A DNA stretch of 64,000 nucleotides from JAFDVL01 sp031409955 (GTDB lineage: Bacteria; Acidobacteriota; Blastocatellia; RBC074), in the NCBI GenBank assembly GCA_031409955.1, contig JANNYF010000181.1, positions 1-64,000 on the forward strand, written 5' to 3'. How positions within the stretch are numbered: the first letter of the stretch is position 1; each line of letters begins with the position of its first letter. The translations under genes were made by a program, and so were the position numbers. This document shows positions 26,607-35,565 of this stretch, piece by piece. Below the pieces are notes generated by a model. That model was not told the DNA's origin and did not search any database. It saw only the letters and a list, made by a program, of their open reading frames with translations.

Positions 26607-28123
26607 GGCTCCGCACAAGTAAAATTCACCGCCTCATCCACACTGCCGCCGCCTTTGTATTGGGCGACTTTCGGATACGCGCACAGCGGTCTAGTGCGAA
26701 TAGGATTTGAACCTTTGCCAATTATTTGCTCCGGTGCTTTGCCCTGCTCTACCCAAGCTTCCAACGCAGCAAGGTAATCGGCCTGATGACAGCCGGGGCC
26801 GCCGCTGCAATGCAACATCCCTGGCACTAAAAACAACCGCGCGAATGATTCGACTTTTTGGCGACCGCCCATCGTGCGCTGCAATTGTTCGTAATACTGA
26901 ATCGTTGCGGCTGCCGGAAAGGCGTTGTCTGCCCAGCCGTGGTAGAAAATCAGTTTGCCGCCGCGTTGCTGGAACGCTTTCAGATTGGCATTCGTCGCGT
27001 TCACCAATTTCGCGGCGGCGTTGGTTGCCGCAAGGTCTTGCTCAAAATCGAATTGGTGCAATTGGTAATTCGGATTGTCGTAAATCCAGTAGCGCAAAAA
27101 GCCTTCGCCGAACGCGTAGGAAAGATTCGGGCCAAGTAGTTTGATCGTCGGGACGCCTTCGCCCAACCATATATTCCAACCGCTTTCGACGCCCGGATGA
27201 AAGCCCGGATACAGTTGGCCTTTACTGTTTTTCGCGCCGCCATAAATTTTTTGTAGCGCCGCGATTTGTGGTGGCGTGAAGCAAGCGGCATTGTCTTCGC
27301 CTGCTTTGCATTTGGGCAAATCTTTCGTGGGAGCAAAATTGCATTTGCGCGGATCATCCAGCAAGCCGTCCTGCAACCCATCCACCGCATCGCATTTTGC
27401 CAGCACGCTTGCTTCCAGCAATTTCAGCTTGGCGGCATTCACGACCGGCATCGTCAAATTATTCGGATCGGGAAACATCGCTTGCCCGTTCCAAATAAAC
27501 GCGAAATGAAAGCCGGTCAAGTTGTACGCGGGTGCGCCTACGATGATGCCGTCGAAATCGGCGGGATAACGTTGCGCCGCGATCATTGCCTGCCGCCCAC
27601 CACCGGAACAGCCCGTAAAATAAGCCTGACGCGGCGGTGCGCCATAAAATTGTCTGATAATTTCTTTCGCTGTTACCGTGGTGAGGTGAAAGGCGCGATA
27701 CGCAAAATCGGCTTCGCCCTTGGGGTTGTTGAGCGCCCAACTGGTGTCGCCGCTGTTGCCTTTGTGACCCGTATCCGTCGTCGCTGTCGCGTAATTTCTT
27801 TTCCAGCCGATGGAAGTATCCGTGATCGTCCCCGCGTTGCCGCCGATACCAACCACCAGCAATTTGTTGTTCCATGGCGCGGGCAAATTCACTTCAAAGC
27901 CGATGGTACGATCAATCGTACCCGTGATTTTGCAACGCGCGGGGCTTGCATTGTTTGCTGCAATTTCTTCCGCTGCAGTCACGACGGCATTGTTGTTCAG
28001 ACGCGCTTTCGTCAAGTCTTGACAGGCCAGCCGTGCCTGCGCCTGCACGGCGGTCAGCGCCAGCGGCAGCAAGCAAACAAGAAGAAGAAACTGCGTCAGC
28101 TTCACAATGTAAATATTCGGCAT
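26603..28123 (-). CDS. Tannase/feruloyl esterase family hydrolase (second copy)
   Basis: A 506-residue secreted esterase, paralogous to the one at 24388-25914 but clearly diverged. Signal peptide at 1-29 (ends AVQAQA). Nucleophile GCSGGGRQA, Asp in YHGWADNAFP, His in GMLHCSGGPGCHQ, and the Cys-bounded loop CDAVDGLQDGL are in place. Having two family members side by side suggests different ester substrates. It has its own upstream region made of repeats (28124-28502), and the SnoaL-like gene separates it from the operon. Confidence 0.87.
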   Translation of the reverse strand: MPNIYIVKLTQFLLLVCLLPLALTAVQAQARLACQDLTKARLNNNAVVTAAEEIAANNASPARCKITGTIDRTIGFEVNLPAPWNNKLLVVGIGGNAGTITDTSIGWKRNYATATTDTGHKGNSGDTSWALNNPKGEADFAYRAFHLTTVTAKEIIRQFYGAPPRQAYFTGCSGGGRQAMIAAQRYPADFDGIIVGAPAYNLTGFHFAFIWNGQAMFPDPNNLTMPVVNAAKLKLLEASVLAKCDAVDGLQDGLLDDPRKCNFAPTKDLPKCKAGEDNAACFTPPQIAALQKIYGGAKNSKGQLYPGFHPGVESGWNIWLGEGVPTIKLLGPNLSYAFGEGFLRYWIYDNPNYQLHQFDFEQDLAATNAAAKLVNATNANLKAFQQRGGKLIFYHGWADNAFPAAATIQYYEQLQRTMGGRQKVESFARLFLVPGMLHCSGGPGCHQADYLAALEAWVEQGKAPEQIIGKGSNPIRTRPLCAYPKVAQYKGGGSVDEAVNFTCAEP

Positions 28124-28178
28124 AGCTCACAGATTATTTGAAGATTGTACGAATAAAAGTCCATGGAGGACAACCATC

Positions 28179-28508
28179 ATTGGACATTGGACACTAGACA
28201 TTGCCTCCTGATAGACCGAAAAGAAAATGCCGTCCATGCTTCTGAGAGGAGCAATGGGCAATGTCTAATGTCCATTGCTGGCAGCCGCGCTCCTCTAGGG
28301 CAATGGCATTGAATTAAGGAGCGGCCTGAAAATAACTTGACCCACGAGAGTGGTTCCAACTGATTCCCGACTCCCGATGCCTGATCCCTGCCCACAAAAA
28401 CAAAGAACCGTTTTGGGGCGCAGGCGTCAGGCATCAGGAATCAGGAATCAGGCAGAGGAGCCTTCTTTCCTGCTGGCTCCTTAATTCAATGCCATTGCTC
28501 CTCTAGGG
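28179..28508. repeat. Nested word palindromes filling an intergenic gap
   Basis: Three inverted repeats are interleaved. A: 28179-28208 against 28246-28276 (word GGACATTGGACA). B: 28297-28322 against 28475-28498, over 22 bases (GGCAATGGCATTGAATTAAGG). C: 28360-28390 against 28421-28455 (word CAGGAATCAGGAATC). GCTCCTCTAGGG occurs at 28288-28299 and again at 28497-28508. A relative of arm B occurs at 49932-49952. The TAG stop of the next gene (28503-28505) lies within the last unit. The rest of the 28124-28502 gap has no gene. Confidence 0.85.
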
Positions 28509-29273
28509 AACAATCTTGATCGTCACGCGGCGCTTCTCTGGATCTGTCACGCCGTCGCAGGGTTCCGGCTCGCTCTTCCACTTGACGCTGACAGCCGCGG
28601 GCAAGAGGCCGAGTCCGACAAGGATTCCGCCAATTTTTTTCGCGCGCCTTTCGGCAATGGAGGCAGCCTCGATAAACTTTTGTCCGTTGGATAACCACGT
28701 CGTGGCGCGATAACCCATCACCTCGATCCGGCTGGCGTTCACGGCTTTCGCAACTCGGGCGGATTCTCCAACAATTCTCGTCGTATGGAGCGTCAAATAA
28801 TCGCTGTCGAAATCAAACGGCACGATAAATTCGCGCCCGTCCGTTTCCGCGCCTTGCTGCCGGAGCTGTTCGACTGGGCGTCGTGCGGGTGCGGGTGGCG
28901 CGTCCAATCCGTCTTCCGCAGGCAATAATGTATTGCAGGCTCGATTGAGTTCCTGCCGCACCGAAATCCTGACCGACTTCAGCGGAATGCCGCCACAAAT
29001 GCGGGCTTCGTTCGCCACGGTTCCTTCGACTAACACTTCGTGATTCAACTGCGGCGGATAAAATTCTGAGGAACTGCTGCCCTGCTGTCCGAGGTAGTAC
29101 AACTCGCCCTCGTATTCCGCCAGCCAGCACGGCATCGTTTTGGTATCGCGGACAATCGGACACGCGATAAAGTTGCGCCGATTGGCGGGCGGTTTGTCAT
29201 GCTGTACGACGGTGGTCGCGCCAGTAAAAAACACCGCAGCGAGCGCCATCAGAATAGTCAACGCTGTACTCAT
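28503..29273 (-). CDS. Exported protein with OmpA-like C-terminus
   Basis: A 256-residue exported protein: signal peptide MSTALTILMALAAVFFTGATT, start at 29273 with AAAGGA. The middle carries several Cys residues (ACPIVRDT, MPCW, ARICGG, RACNTL). The last 100 residues look like an OmpA-type peptidoglycan-binding domain: FIVPFDFDSDYLT at its first strand, ASRIEVMGYRATTW, and AERRAKKIGGILVGLG. It begins eight bases after the diheme cytochrome gene, so they form a pair. Its stop codon falls in a repeat, so the original C-terminus may have been a little different. Confidence 0.65.
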   Translation of the reverse strand: MSTALTILMALAAVFFTGATTVVQHDKPPANRRNFIACPIVRDTKTMPCWLAEYEGELYYLGQQGSSSSEFYPPQLNHEVLVEGTVANEARICGGIPLKSVRISVRQELNRACNTLLPAEDGLDAPPAPARRPVEQLRQQGAETDGREFIVPFDFDSDYLTLHTTRIVGESARVAKAVNASRIEVMGYRATTWLSNGQKFIEAASIAERRAKKIGGILVGLGLLPAAVSVKWKSEPEPCDGVTDPEKRRVTIKIVP

Positions 29274-29281
29274 AGTTCCTT

Positions 29282-30844
29282 TCACAACACGCTCAAAAAA
29301 TTCTCTAAATCCTGTTTCTCCTGCTCGGTCAATTTCATGTCGAAGCGGCGGTCGTAAAAATCCACTAGCTCGCGCAAGTTCTTTGCCGAACCATTCGAGA
29401 AGTACGGTGCGCGCGCCGCCAGTCCGCGAAACTGCCCCATCACGATGGAGCCGATGTCCACACACTTGCCCGTAATCAGGGCGCGTCCCGGATCATTCGT
29501 ATAAATCACGCGCCCGAGGTACGGATGCGGCGGTGCGACTTTGTCGCAGGTACACTTGAACACAGGCAGTTCAGCTTTGTCGCTAAAGACGGGCGGTTCC
29601 GTCCACGTCGGATAATTCGTAGTGCCTACATCTACCCAACCAGGCGCAAGGTCTTGCCCCGTCATTTGCACGTTGTGGCAAGTCGAGCAACTGCGCTTAA
29701 TCGGATTGCCGAGGCCGATGGAATTGATGTGCGTAACATCTCGAATCCAGAATTGCCGGAACATGAATACGTCGTTGCCGCGCGCGACCGAAGCACGGAA
29801 TTCGCGTTGCGCTGCGGTCAACTCTTGGGGCATCGCGTCCGGCTTTTTCCAACTGTCGAATAAACGAAATACGGGATCGCGGTTGTTGTTGGCGAGGACG
29901 TGAATCTTGCCGTCAGCCATCGCCCTCGGTCCCAGACCGATTGGCCCGTTCGGTTCGACCAGACTGCCGCCCCATTTGTCGGAGCTTTGCGCGACGTACA
30001 CCTGGTTTTCAAATGCAATGATCTTTTGCAGACTCTCGCTCGACAATCCTTGTCGTCCTTCCTGATGATCCCGGTACGCGCCGATGGCCTGTTGTTTCAA
30101 GGTCAGATGCCGCGAATCAGCCATTAGATTCATCCCGACTGGTTGGCCGGTTTCAGGGTCAGTCGCCATCAATGTGCCCGTTTTGATGTTGAAGACATCG
30201 TCGGGCGACATCACGTATTTGAGGTTGGCGACCGGGCGTGGACGGCGAAAGACCGACACCGTCGGGTTCACGCCTTTCAAACCATAGGTCGAATCCAGAT
30301 TCACGCCCGTCGGATCGCGCACGACTTCGATAGTGAATTCTGGCTGGCTGACCTTTCCGTTGCGATCTCTCGGCGGCCATTGCAAACCCACGCGAAACAG
30401 GCCGCGATTTAGCAACAGCGAATGCGAGCTTTCCAATGCCTGGGGCAGCATGGGATTATTTGATCCGTCCACCGCCGCAAACACTGGGTCTTCGCCTTTG
30501 GTCACGCGCCAGCGTTCGCGCAATGCGTCTACGGATACACTCATCGCGTTGGCAGGTTGATGGCAGGTGACACAGCCGCGCGGATTCACGCCGAGCGGTT
30601 CAAAGAACGGATGCCCTTTCATCTCAATCGGGCCAGACGTATTCAGGATGCCGACCTTGCCGCTGAGATTCTCAAAATTCATTTCTGCGGGCAGTGTTCC
30701 GCCTGCGCCCGCTTCAATCCACGACAAAGGCTGCGGAGAATAGCTGGCAGCACCGCGACGCAGGATCATAGCGAACAGCCCAAGGCCGATAGCGGCAATA
30801 ACGACGAGCCGAATTAAGTTACGTTGGGACCGTACTCGTTTCAT
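29282..30844 (-). CDS. Diheme cytochrome c peroxidase-like protein
   Basis: A 520-residue periplasmic c-type cytochrome with an N-terminal membrane anchor (LIRLVVIAAIGLGLFAMIL). Two heme-binding CxxCH motifs are present: CVTCH near residue 92 and CSTCH near residue 388. The spacing and the end, APYFSNGSAKNLRELVDFYDRRF, are typical of the bacterial cytochrome c peroxidase/MauG superfamily. Members reduce hydrogen peroxide or oxidise other substrates; which applies here cannot be said. It is co-transcribed with the OmpA-like exported protein. Confidence 0.82.
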   Translation of the reverse strand: MKRVRSQRNLIRLVVIAAIGLGLFAMILRRGAASYSPQPLSWIEAGAGGTLPAEMNFENLSGKVGILNTSGPIEMKGHPFFEPLGVNPRGCVTCHQPANAMSVSVDALRERWRVTKGEDPVFAAVDGSNNPMLPQALESSHSLLLNRGLFRVGLQWPPRDRNGKVSQPEFTIEVVRDPTGVNLDSTYGLKGVNPTVSVFRRPRPVANLKYVMSPDDVFNIKTGTLMATDPETGQPVGMNLMADSRHLTLKQQAIGAYRDHQEGRQGLSSESLQKIIAFENQVYVAQSSDKWGGSLVEPNGPIGLGPRAMADGKIHVLANNNRDPVFRLFDSWKKPDAMPQELTAAQREFRASVARGNDVFMFRQFWIRDVTHINSIGLGNPIKRSCSTCHNVQMTGQDLAPGWVDVGTTNYPTWTEPPVFSDKAELPVFKCTCDKVAPPHPYLGRVIYTNDPGRALITGKCVDIGSIVMGQFRGLAARAPYFSNGSAKNLRELVDFYDRRFDMKLTEQEKQDLENFLSVL

Positions 30845-30979
30845 ATTTCGATCTTTCCCGGAAAAAGTCGTGAAGAGGAAAATTACGTGCCTTCATTTGC
30901 TGAAAGAGTCCATCTTTCAGTACCATCAGCAACCGCTGGCGCTCCTGTACATTGGTCACATCCTGCCCTCACCGCGCCC

Positions 30980-31525
30980 TCAAGGAATCACGATAGCGCT
31001 GTAGGCCACGGCCACGCTATCACTTCGATTAAGATACGAATGTTTCTGATCGCCGCGAAAAACAACGACATCGCCCGCCGCTAGTTTGAAAGGGTCGCCT
31101 GCAATCAGCAGTTCAACTTGTCCGGCTTCACACGCGAGATATTCGCGCGTTCCCAAACGGTGTGGTGTGCCAACCATTCTGGCACCGGGCGGAAGTTCCA
31201 GGCGTTCCAGTTCGAGTCCTTGCAAATGATCGGGCAGCAGACTGCGAATCAGTACGCCGCCGCGCCGCTTTTTGGGAATGGAATCCGCCGGATAAAATTT
31301 CGCAATGGCTTTCGGCGGACTGATTAATTCTTCCAGCGGAACCTGCAGCGCCGCCGCAATCCGCGCCAGCACAATCACCGTCGGATTGGCGGAGCCTGAT
31401 TCCAGATTCGACCAGGTCGGTCTGGGGACGCCGGAAATTCGAGCCAGTTGTGCCTGCGTCAGATTGCGACTTTGGCGCAACGCTTTGATGTTCTGCGCAA
31501 TGTAGCTGGAGATCGCTTCCTTCAT
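30980..31525 (-). CDS. XRE-family regulator with cupin domain
   Basis: A 181-residue transcription regulator. Residues about 10-65 are a helix-turn-helix (LTQAQLARISGVPRPTWSNLESG), and residues 110-180 a small beta-barrel cupin (LGTREYLACEAGQVELL, LAAGDVVVFRGDQKHSYLN). Such proteins sense small ligands through the cupin and often control neighbouring metabolic genes. It faces away from the FMN reductase and towards the cytochrome gene. GAGGA stands about ten bases before the ATG. Confidence 0.88.
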   Translation of the reverse strand: MKEAISSYIAQNIKALRQSRNLTQAQLARISGVPRPTWSNLESGSANPTVIVLARIAAALQVPLEELISPPKAIAKFYPADSIPKKRRGGVLIRSLLPDHLQGLELERLELPPGARMVGTPHRLGTREYLACEAGQVELLIAGDPFKLAAGDVVVFRGDQKHSYLNRSDSVAVAYSAIVIP

Positions 31526-31629
31526 ACTAATCTATTATCCTCTTGCCAATATGTTAGCAAGCTCGCCAAAATATCAACCTTCGCCTGTATCCTTTGCTGG
31601 CTCGCAAAAACGCTCAGGAATGTCCGACA

Positions 31630-31889
31630 AACTTATGGTCTTTGAAAATTAAGTCCGGCCCTGCCCCGTCGGGGCGCTTGATCATAGGCAGGTCGTTCAC
31701 GGCCTGTTTACGCAAACCAACGGCACGCCGATTGAATCAGCACCGTTTTCGCTCAACCGTCCTGCTGGGACGGACGAGGTGTTTTTTTTCCCTACAGGCC
31801 GTGAACGACCTGCCTACGCTCAGGCGACCCGCTGGGTCGAAAGCCAAACCCCTTCGCTTGCCGAATTTAATTTTCAAAGACCATAAGTT
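31630..31889. mobile_element. 260-bp palindromic MITE with 23-bp terminal inverted repeats
   Basis: The ends 31630-31652 and 31867-31889 are perfect 23-bp inverted repeats (AACTTATGGTCTTTG..). Inside is a second perfect 23-bp inverted pair, 31685-31707 against 31794-31816 (TAGGCAGGTCGTTCACGG..). Small hairpins GCCCCGTCGGGGC, CCGTCC..GGGACGG and CGACCC..GGGTCG lie between and beside them. It has no coding capacity. The ends match the left-edge element end at 114-136 at 21 of 23 bases, so an IS630-like transposase of that kind probably moved it. Confidence 0.8.
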
Positions 31890-31944
31890 AGTGGCAATTG
31901 ATAAGAATCGGAACGCACAGATTATTTACAGTAGCAATAACTTT

Positions 31945-32520
31945 ATGAATTCAACGAATCAAACTGATAATCCTATTACTGTGGTTGGTCTCAGTGGCAG
32001 CATTCGCCCCGGAAGCTATACCCGAATGGCAGTACAACTGGCGTTGCAAGCAGCGCAGGAAGCTGGCGCACAAACTCGCCTGATTGACTTGCAAGAATAC
32101 CAACTCGTTTTTTGCAACGGGAAAATGGATGAGCGTGCGCTTCCGACCGATGTTGCCAGGCTACGTGAAGAAATACGCCAGGCACAAGGTATCATTCTGG
32201 GTACGCCGGAGTATCACGGCAGCTTCAGCGGCGTCTTGAAAAATGCGCTTGATCTGCTGGACGGTAACGACATCAAAGGCAAGATGATCGGACTCATAGG
32301 CGTTTCTGGCGGCGCAATGGGAGGCATTGATGCGCTCAACAGTTTGCGCACAATTGCGCGGGCGCTACACGCGTGGGTGATCCCTGAACAAGTGGCGATT
32401 CCTACCGCGTGGAAAGCCTTTGATGCAGCAGGAAAATTGAAAGACGATAACCTGGAAAAACGAGTGCAGGAGGTCGGGCGTCAGGTCGCGCGGTTCGCTT
32501 ATCTGCATTCATTTGCGTAA
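31945..32520 (+). CDS. NADPH-dependent FMN reductase family protein
   Basis: A 191-residue flavodoxin-fold protein: GLSGSIRPGSYTRMAVQLAL binds FMN phosphate at the N-terminus, and GTPEYHGSFSGVLKNALDLL is the second flavin loop. Family members reduce FMN, quinones, azo dyes or metals with NAD(P)H. The ATG at 31945 is the first sensible start; the frame upstream runs through the MITE, which now forms the 5' region of the gene. No good ribosome binding site. Its stop lies three bases from the end of the convergent amidohydrolase gene. Confidence 0.85.
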   Translation: MNSTNQTDNPITVVGLSGSIRPGSYTRMAVQLALQAAQEAGAQTRLIDLQEYQLVFCNGKMDERALPTDVARLREEIRQAQGIILGTPEYHGSFSGVLKNALDLLDGNDIKGKMIGLIGVSGGAMGGIDALNSLRTIARALHAWVIPEQVAIPTAWKAFDAAGKLKDDNLEKRVQEVGRQVARFAYLHSFA

Positions 32521-32523
32521 GGT

Positions 32524-33738
32524 TTAGCTATGAAATTTGCCATCTTTCATAATCGCCCGAAAACGATGTGACTCCTGCAAGACGCTGACATCCTGTGTCG
32601 GGTCGCCATCCACTAACAGCAAATCTGCCAACCAGGCTTCTTTGATGACGCCGACCTCCAATCCCATCAATTGTCCGCCGAGTTTTGTGGCGGCGACCAG
32701 CACTTCAATGTTGGAGTAACCGAACAGCTTCACGAACAATTCCAGGTCGCGCGCATTCCTGCCAATCGGGTTGTACGGGAAGCCGTAATCGCCGCCGGGT
32801 AACACGCGAATGCCGCGTTTGCGCATTTCAGGATAGAGTTTTTGCATCCGTTCGACTTCGGCAAAGACACCCATTTTTTCGGCGACGGCACGCGTGATGC
32901 CAAAGCTTTCTGCTTCGTGCATGCGTGCGTAACGCAAGCTCACAGCAGGCGCGACGAACACTTCGTCTTTTTTGGCTTCGAGCAGGTCAAGCGCTTCTTC
33001 GTCGGCGTGTGAGCAGTGATACAAAATGCGAAAGCCGTGCCGCAGCGCGATCTTGATGGATTCAGCAGATTGCGCGTGACACGACAACCACAGGCCGCGC
33101 GCGTGCGCTTCGTTGGCGGCGGCGGCGACTTCGGCTTCGGTGTACGTCAGGTTTTGCGAAGCACCTTCGGCAAACGCGTCGTCTCCTGACAACAAAAGTT
33201 TGATTGACTCAACGCCAAGCTCTGCCATTTCGGCGACATAATTGCGCATTGCTGCTTCGCCACGCCCGTGCCTATTGCCTTCGGCTGGGGGCACGCCTAA
33301 CACATCTTTCGGCCCTTGTTCCAACGAAGACGAAATCAGACGCGGCCCCGGCAACCAGCCACCTTCGATTTCTTTTTTGAGCGCAATTTCAAAGCGCGTG
33401 CCGAGCGAACCGGCGGAATAGGCGCTCATGAATCCAGCCTCCAGCGTCACGCGCGCGTTGTGGGCCGTGACCAGCAACTGCTCTTCGGGCGGCAACATCA
33501 GGCCGTTGAAGATGCGACCGACAGACGACGGCCACGACAGATGCGCGTGCGATTCAACTAACCCTGGCATCAATGTCGCGCCGTCACCATTGATAACCTC
33601 TGCGCCGTCGCGCGTGAGTTGATTTGTGCCTTCTGCCACGGCGGCGATGCGATTGCCGGACACGAGGACTTCGCCCGCGAACGGCGCGCGTCCCGTGCCG
33701 TCAAAAATTATGGTGTTGGTGAAAAGGAGCAAGGGCAT
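32524..33738 (-). CDS. Metal-dependent amidohydrolase
   Basis: A 404-residue TIM-barrel hydrolase of the imidazolonepropionase/prolidase-like branch. Metal ligands: HAHLSW after the first strand, Lys in SIKLLLSGDD, His in LSCHAQS and LYHCSH, Asp in GGDYGFPYN. The N-terminal strand pair (TNTIIFDGTGRAPFAGEVLV) and C-terminal ADLLLVDGDPTQDV form the usual small beta-sandwich. Substrate unknown; no signal peptide. I take the ATG at 33738 because the family begins there; an in-frame ATG 36 bases upstream is also possible. Confidence 0.85.
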   Translation of the reverse strand: MPLLLFTNTIIFDGTGRAPFAGEVLVSGNRIAAVAEGTNQLTRDGAEVINGDGATLMPGLVESHAHLSWPSSVGRIFNGLMLPPEEQLLVTAHNARVTLEAGFMSAYSAGSLGTRFEIALKKEIEGGWLPGPRLISSSLEQGPKDVLGVPPAEGNRHGRGEAAMRNYVAEMAELGVESIKLLLSGDDAFAEGASQNLTYTEAEVAAAANEAHARGLWLSCHAQSAESIKIALRHGFRILYHCSHADEEALDLLEAKKDEVFVAPAVSLRYARMHEAESFGITRAVAEKMGVFAEVERMQKLYPEMRKRGIRVLPGGDYGFPYNPIGRNARDLELFVKLFGYSNIEVLVAATKLGGQLMGLEVGVIKEAWLADLLLVDGDPTQDVSVLQESHRFRAIMKDGKFHS

Positions 33739-33870
33739 AAATTTATTGTTCAATTCATCTGCGCATCGCTTCATAAACAGATTCGCGTATGCGTAAAAAA
33801 GGATGAACCGATTCTTCATCGTTGTCCATCCCTGCAAAAACTGCTGGCTAAAATTTCCTCCCGCGACCTT

Positions 33871-34323
33871 TCATTTGCCCGCAGGCCGCACATTTTTCCC
33901 GGCCAGGTTGAGCAGCGAATCGCCGAGGTCAGTGCGCGCGCGTTCGACGAACTGCATTAACTTCTGCACGATGGCAGGATGCAGGACAGCGACGTTGGTG
34001 GTTTCGCCTGCATCTTTTTCCAGATCAAATAACGATAGCGGGACTTGCATCGCTTTGCTTGCGCCAGGTTGTCCGCCTTTGCCCGGCGTGGGAATTTCTT
34101 TGGCCGGATGCGGCAAGTGTAGCTTCCATTTGCCGCTGCGCACAGCCTGCAGTTCGTAGCCCCAGTAAAAATAGAGCGCGTCGTGAATCTCACCTTTTTT
34201 CTGTTTGCCCGCCAGCACAGGCCAGAGGTCGCGCCCATCAATGATGCGAGCTTGCGGTGTTGCAGCCCCGGCTAAGTTGGCAAGTGTCGGCAACAAATCA
34301 ATCGGCATCCGTATTTCCCCGGG
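33871..34323 (-). pseudogene. Sulfatase, C-terminal fragment
   Basis: The last 150 residues of an arylsulfatase-type enzyme: PIDLLPTLANLAGA, IDGRDLWPVLAG, FYWGYELQAVRSGKWKLHLP and LFDLEKDAGETTNV are standard for the C-terminal half. The frame stays open upstream to 34551, but that part does not resemble a sulfatase, and the catalytic CxPSR region is absent. It is fused head to head with another remnant at 34463-34693. Not a working enzyme. Confidence 0.75.
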
Positions 34324-34462
34324 CTGGCGGTGCGTGTCTGCCACTGTATCCGCACCGATTATTTGAATCCTGTCATCAACTCCAGCGATTCCGGCGATCT
34401 CAGCCGTCGCTTTTCTGATCGCGCAATTCAGGAACGCCTGAGCCGCTTGTCCGAATCGCTCA

Positions 34463-34693
34463 GTGCCTTCATCGGAATCCGGCGGCGCGGCGGTGTGGTG
34501 CCGCACCACGGATGAAATTCGCCCCGCGTTGACCACTCTGCGCAACCGCATTCGTTCGGGCTATGTCGTGACCGTTGATTCGCCCAACAGCAAACGCCAA
34601 TCTCTCAAAGTGCGCATTGCAGCGCAAGACGCCGAGGGCAAAAGCCTGGATCGCATCACACATCCCAATTCATTGGCGATCAGGAAGAAGTAG
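34463..34693 (+). pseudogene. Possible VWA-domain protein, C-terminal fragment
   Basis: An open frame whose product GGAAVWCRTTDEIRPAL..LRNRIRSGYVV looks like the last helix and strand of the von Willebrand A domains common in acidobacterial exported proteins, followed by a short tail. The frame is closed by a stop at 34439, so no MIDAS motif or signal peptide is present. The assignment is from memory and weak. It lies 5' to 5' against the sulfatase remnant. Confidence 0.35.
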
Positions 34694-34750
34694 CTTGACA
34701 GTCCCTAGCCCAGCATTTACCATCACGCTTTGTTTTTACAGCCAGCGGCG

Positions 34751-35284
34751 ATGAATAAACGTGTAGGAACAACCATACGAACGCCAAAATCATCCCGCCT
34801 GCTCCTTGAAAAGCTGTCAGAAAATCGGGCAGAAAATCTGAATGACGAATTCTGGATGAATTTTGCTTTGACCGAAGCACGGCACGCGGTGAAAGTTGGC
34901 GAGGTGCCGATTGGCGCGGTGATTGTGCGGAACGATGAGATCATTGGCCGTGGTCACAATCAACCGATCACCACTTGCGATCCCACGGCGCATGCCGAAA
35001 TCATCGCGCTACGCGAGGCGGCAAGACGCATTGAAAACTATCGCCTGAACGATGCCACGATCTATGTCACGATTGAGCCGTGTGCGATGTGCGCCGGAGC
35101 GATTGTCAACGCGCGGATCAAGCGATTGGTTTACGGCGCAACCGAGCCACGACAAGGTGCCGTCCATTCCGTGTTTCAGATTTGTACGAACAGTTCTTTG
35201 AATCACCAAGTCGAAGTTACGGCAGGCATCAAAGAAGATGACTGCAAAATATTCATGCAGACCTTCTTTAAAGCCCGCCGCTAA
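34751..35284 (+). CDS. tadA: tRNA adenosine(34) deaminase
   Basis: A 177-residue zinc deaminase that converts A34 of tRNA-Arg(ACG) to inosine. Active-site motifs are complete: DPTAHAEIIALREA (His ligand and catalytic Glu) and EPCAMCAGAI (two Cys ligands). EFWMNFALTEARHA and VPIGAVIVRN match the family N-terminus; about 30 extra residues precede it, so a start later than 34751 is possible. It is followed 15 bases later by a tRNA-Ser gene. Confidence 0.92.
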   Translation: MNKRVGTTIRTPKSSRLLLEKLSENRAENLNDEFWMNFALTEARHAVKVGEVPIGAVIVRNDEIIGRGHNQPITTCDPTAHAEIIALREAARRIENYRLNDATIYVTIEPCAMCAGAIVNARIKRLVYGATEPRQGAVHSVFQICTNSSLNHQVEVTAGIKEDDCKIFMQTFFKARR

Positions 35285-35296
35285 CTTGAAAATTTC

Positions 35297-35390
<94 letters not shown>

Positions 35391-35403
35391 CAGATTTGAT
35401 CTC

Positions 35404-35430
35404 AAATCTCAGCTTTTGAATCTGAGATTT
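35404..35430. repeat. Word hairpin between the two tRNA-Ser genes
   Basis: AAATCTCAG (35404-35412) and CTGAGATTT (35422-35430) are perfect inverted copies. The same word family (GATCTCAAAT/ATTTGAGATC) recurs at 35534-35560, 35679-35706 and 55161-55234. Confidence 0.7.
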
Positions 35431-35437
35431 AAGAGAG

Positions 35438-35525
<88 letters not shown>

Positions 35526-35533
35526 GTTTCTTT

Positions 35534-35560
35534 TGATCTCAAATTTCCAATCTGAGATCA
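35534..35560. repeat. Word hairpin before the SRP RNA
   Basis: TGATCTCA (35534-35541) and TGAGATCA (35553-35560) are perfect inverted copies of the same word as at 35404-35430. It fills most of the spacer between tRNA-Ser(GGA) and the SRP RNA. Confidence 0.65.
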
Positions 35561-35565
35561 TTTAT

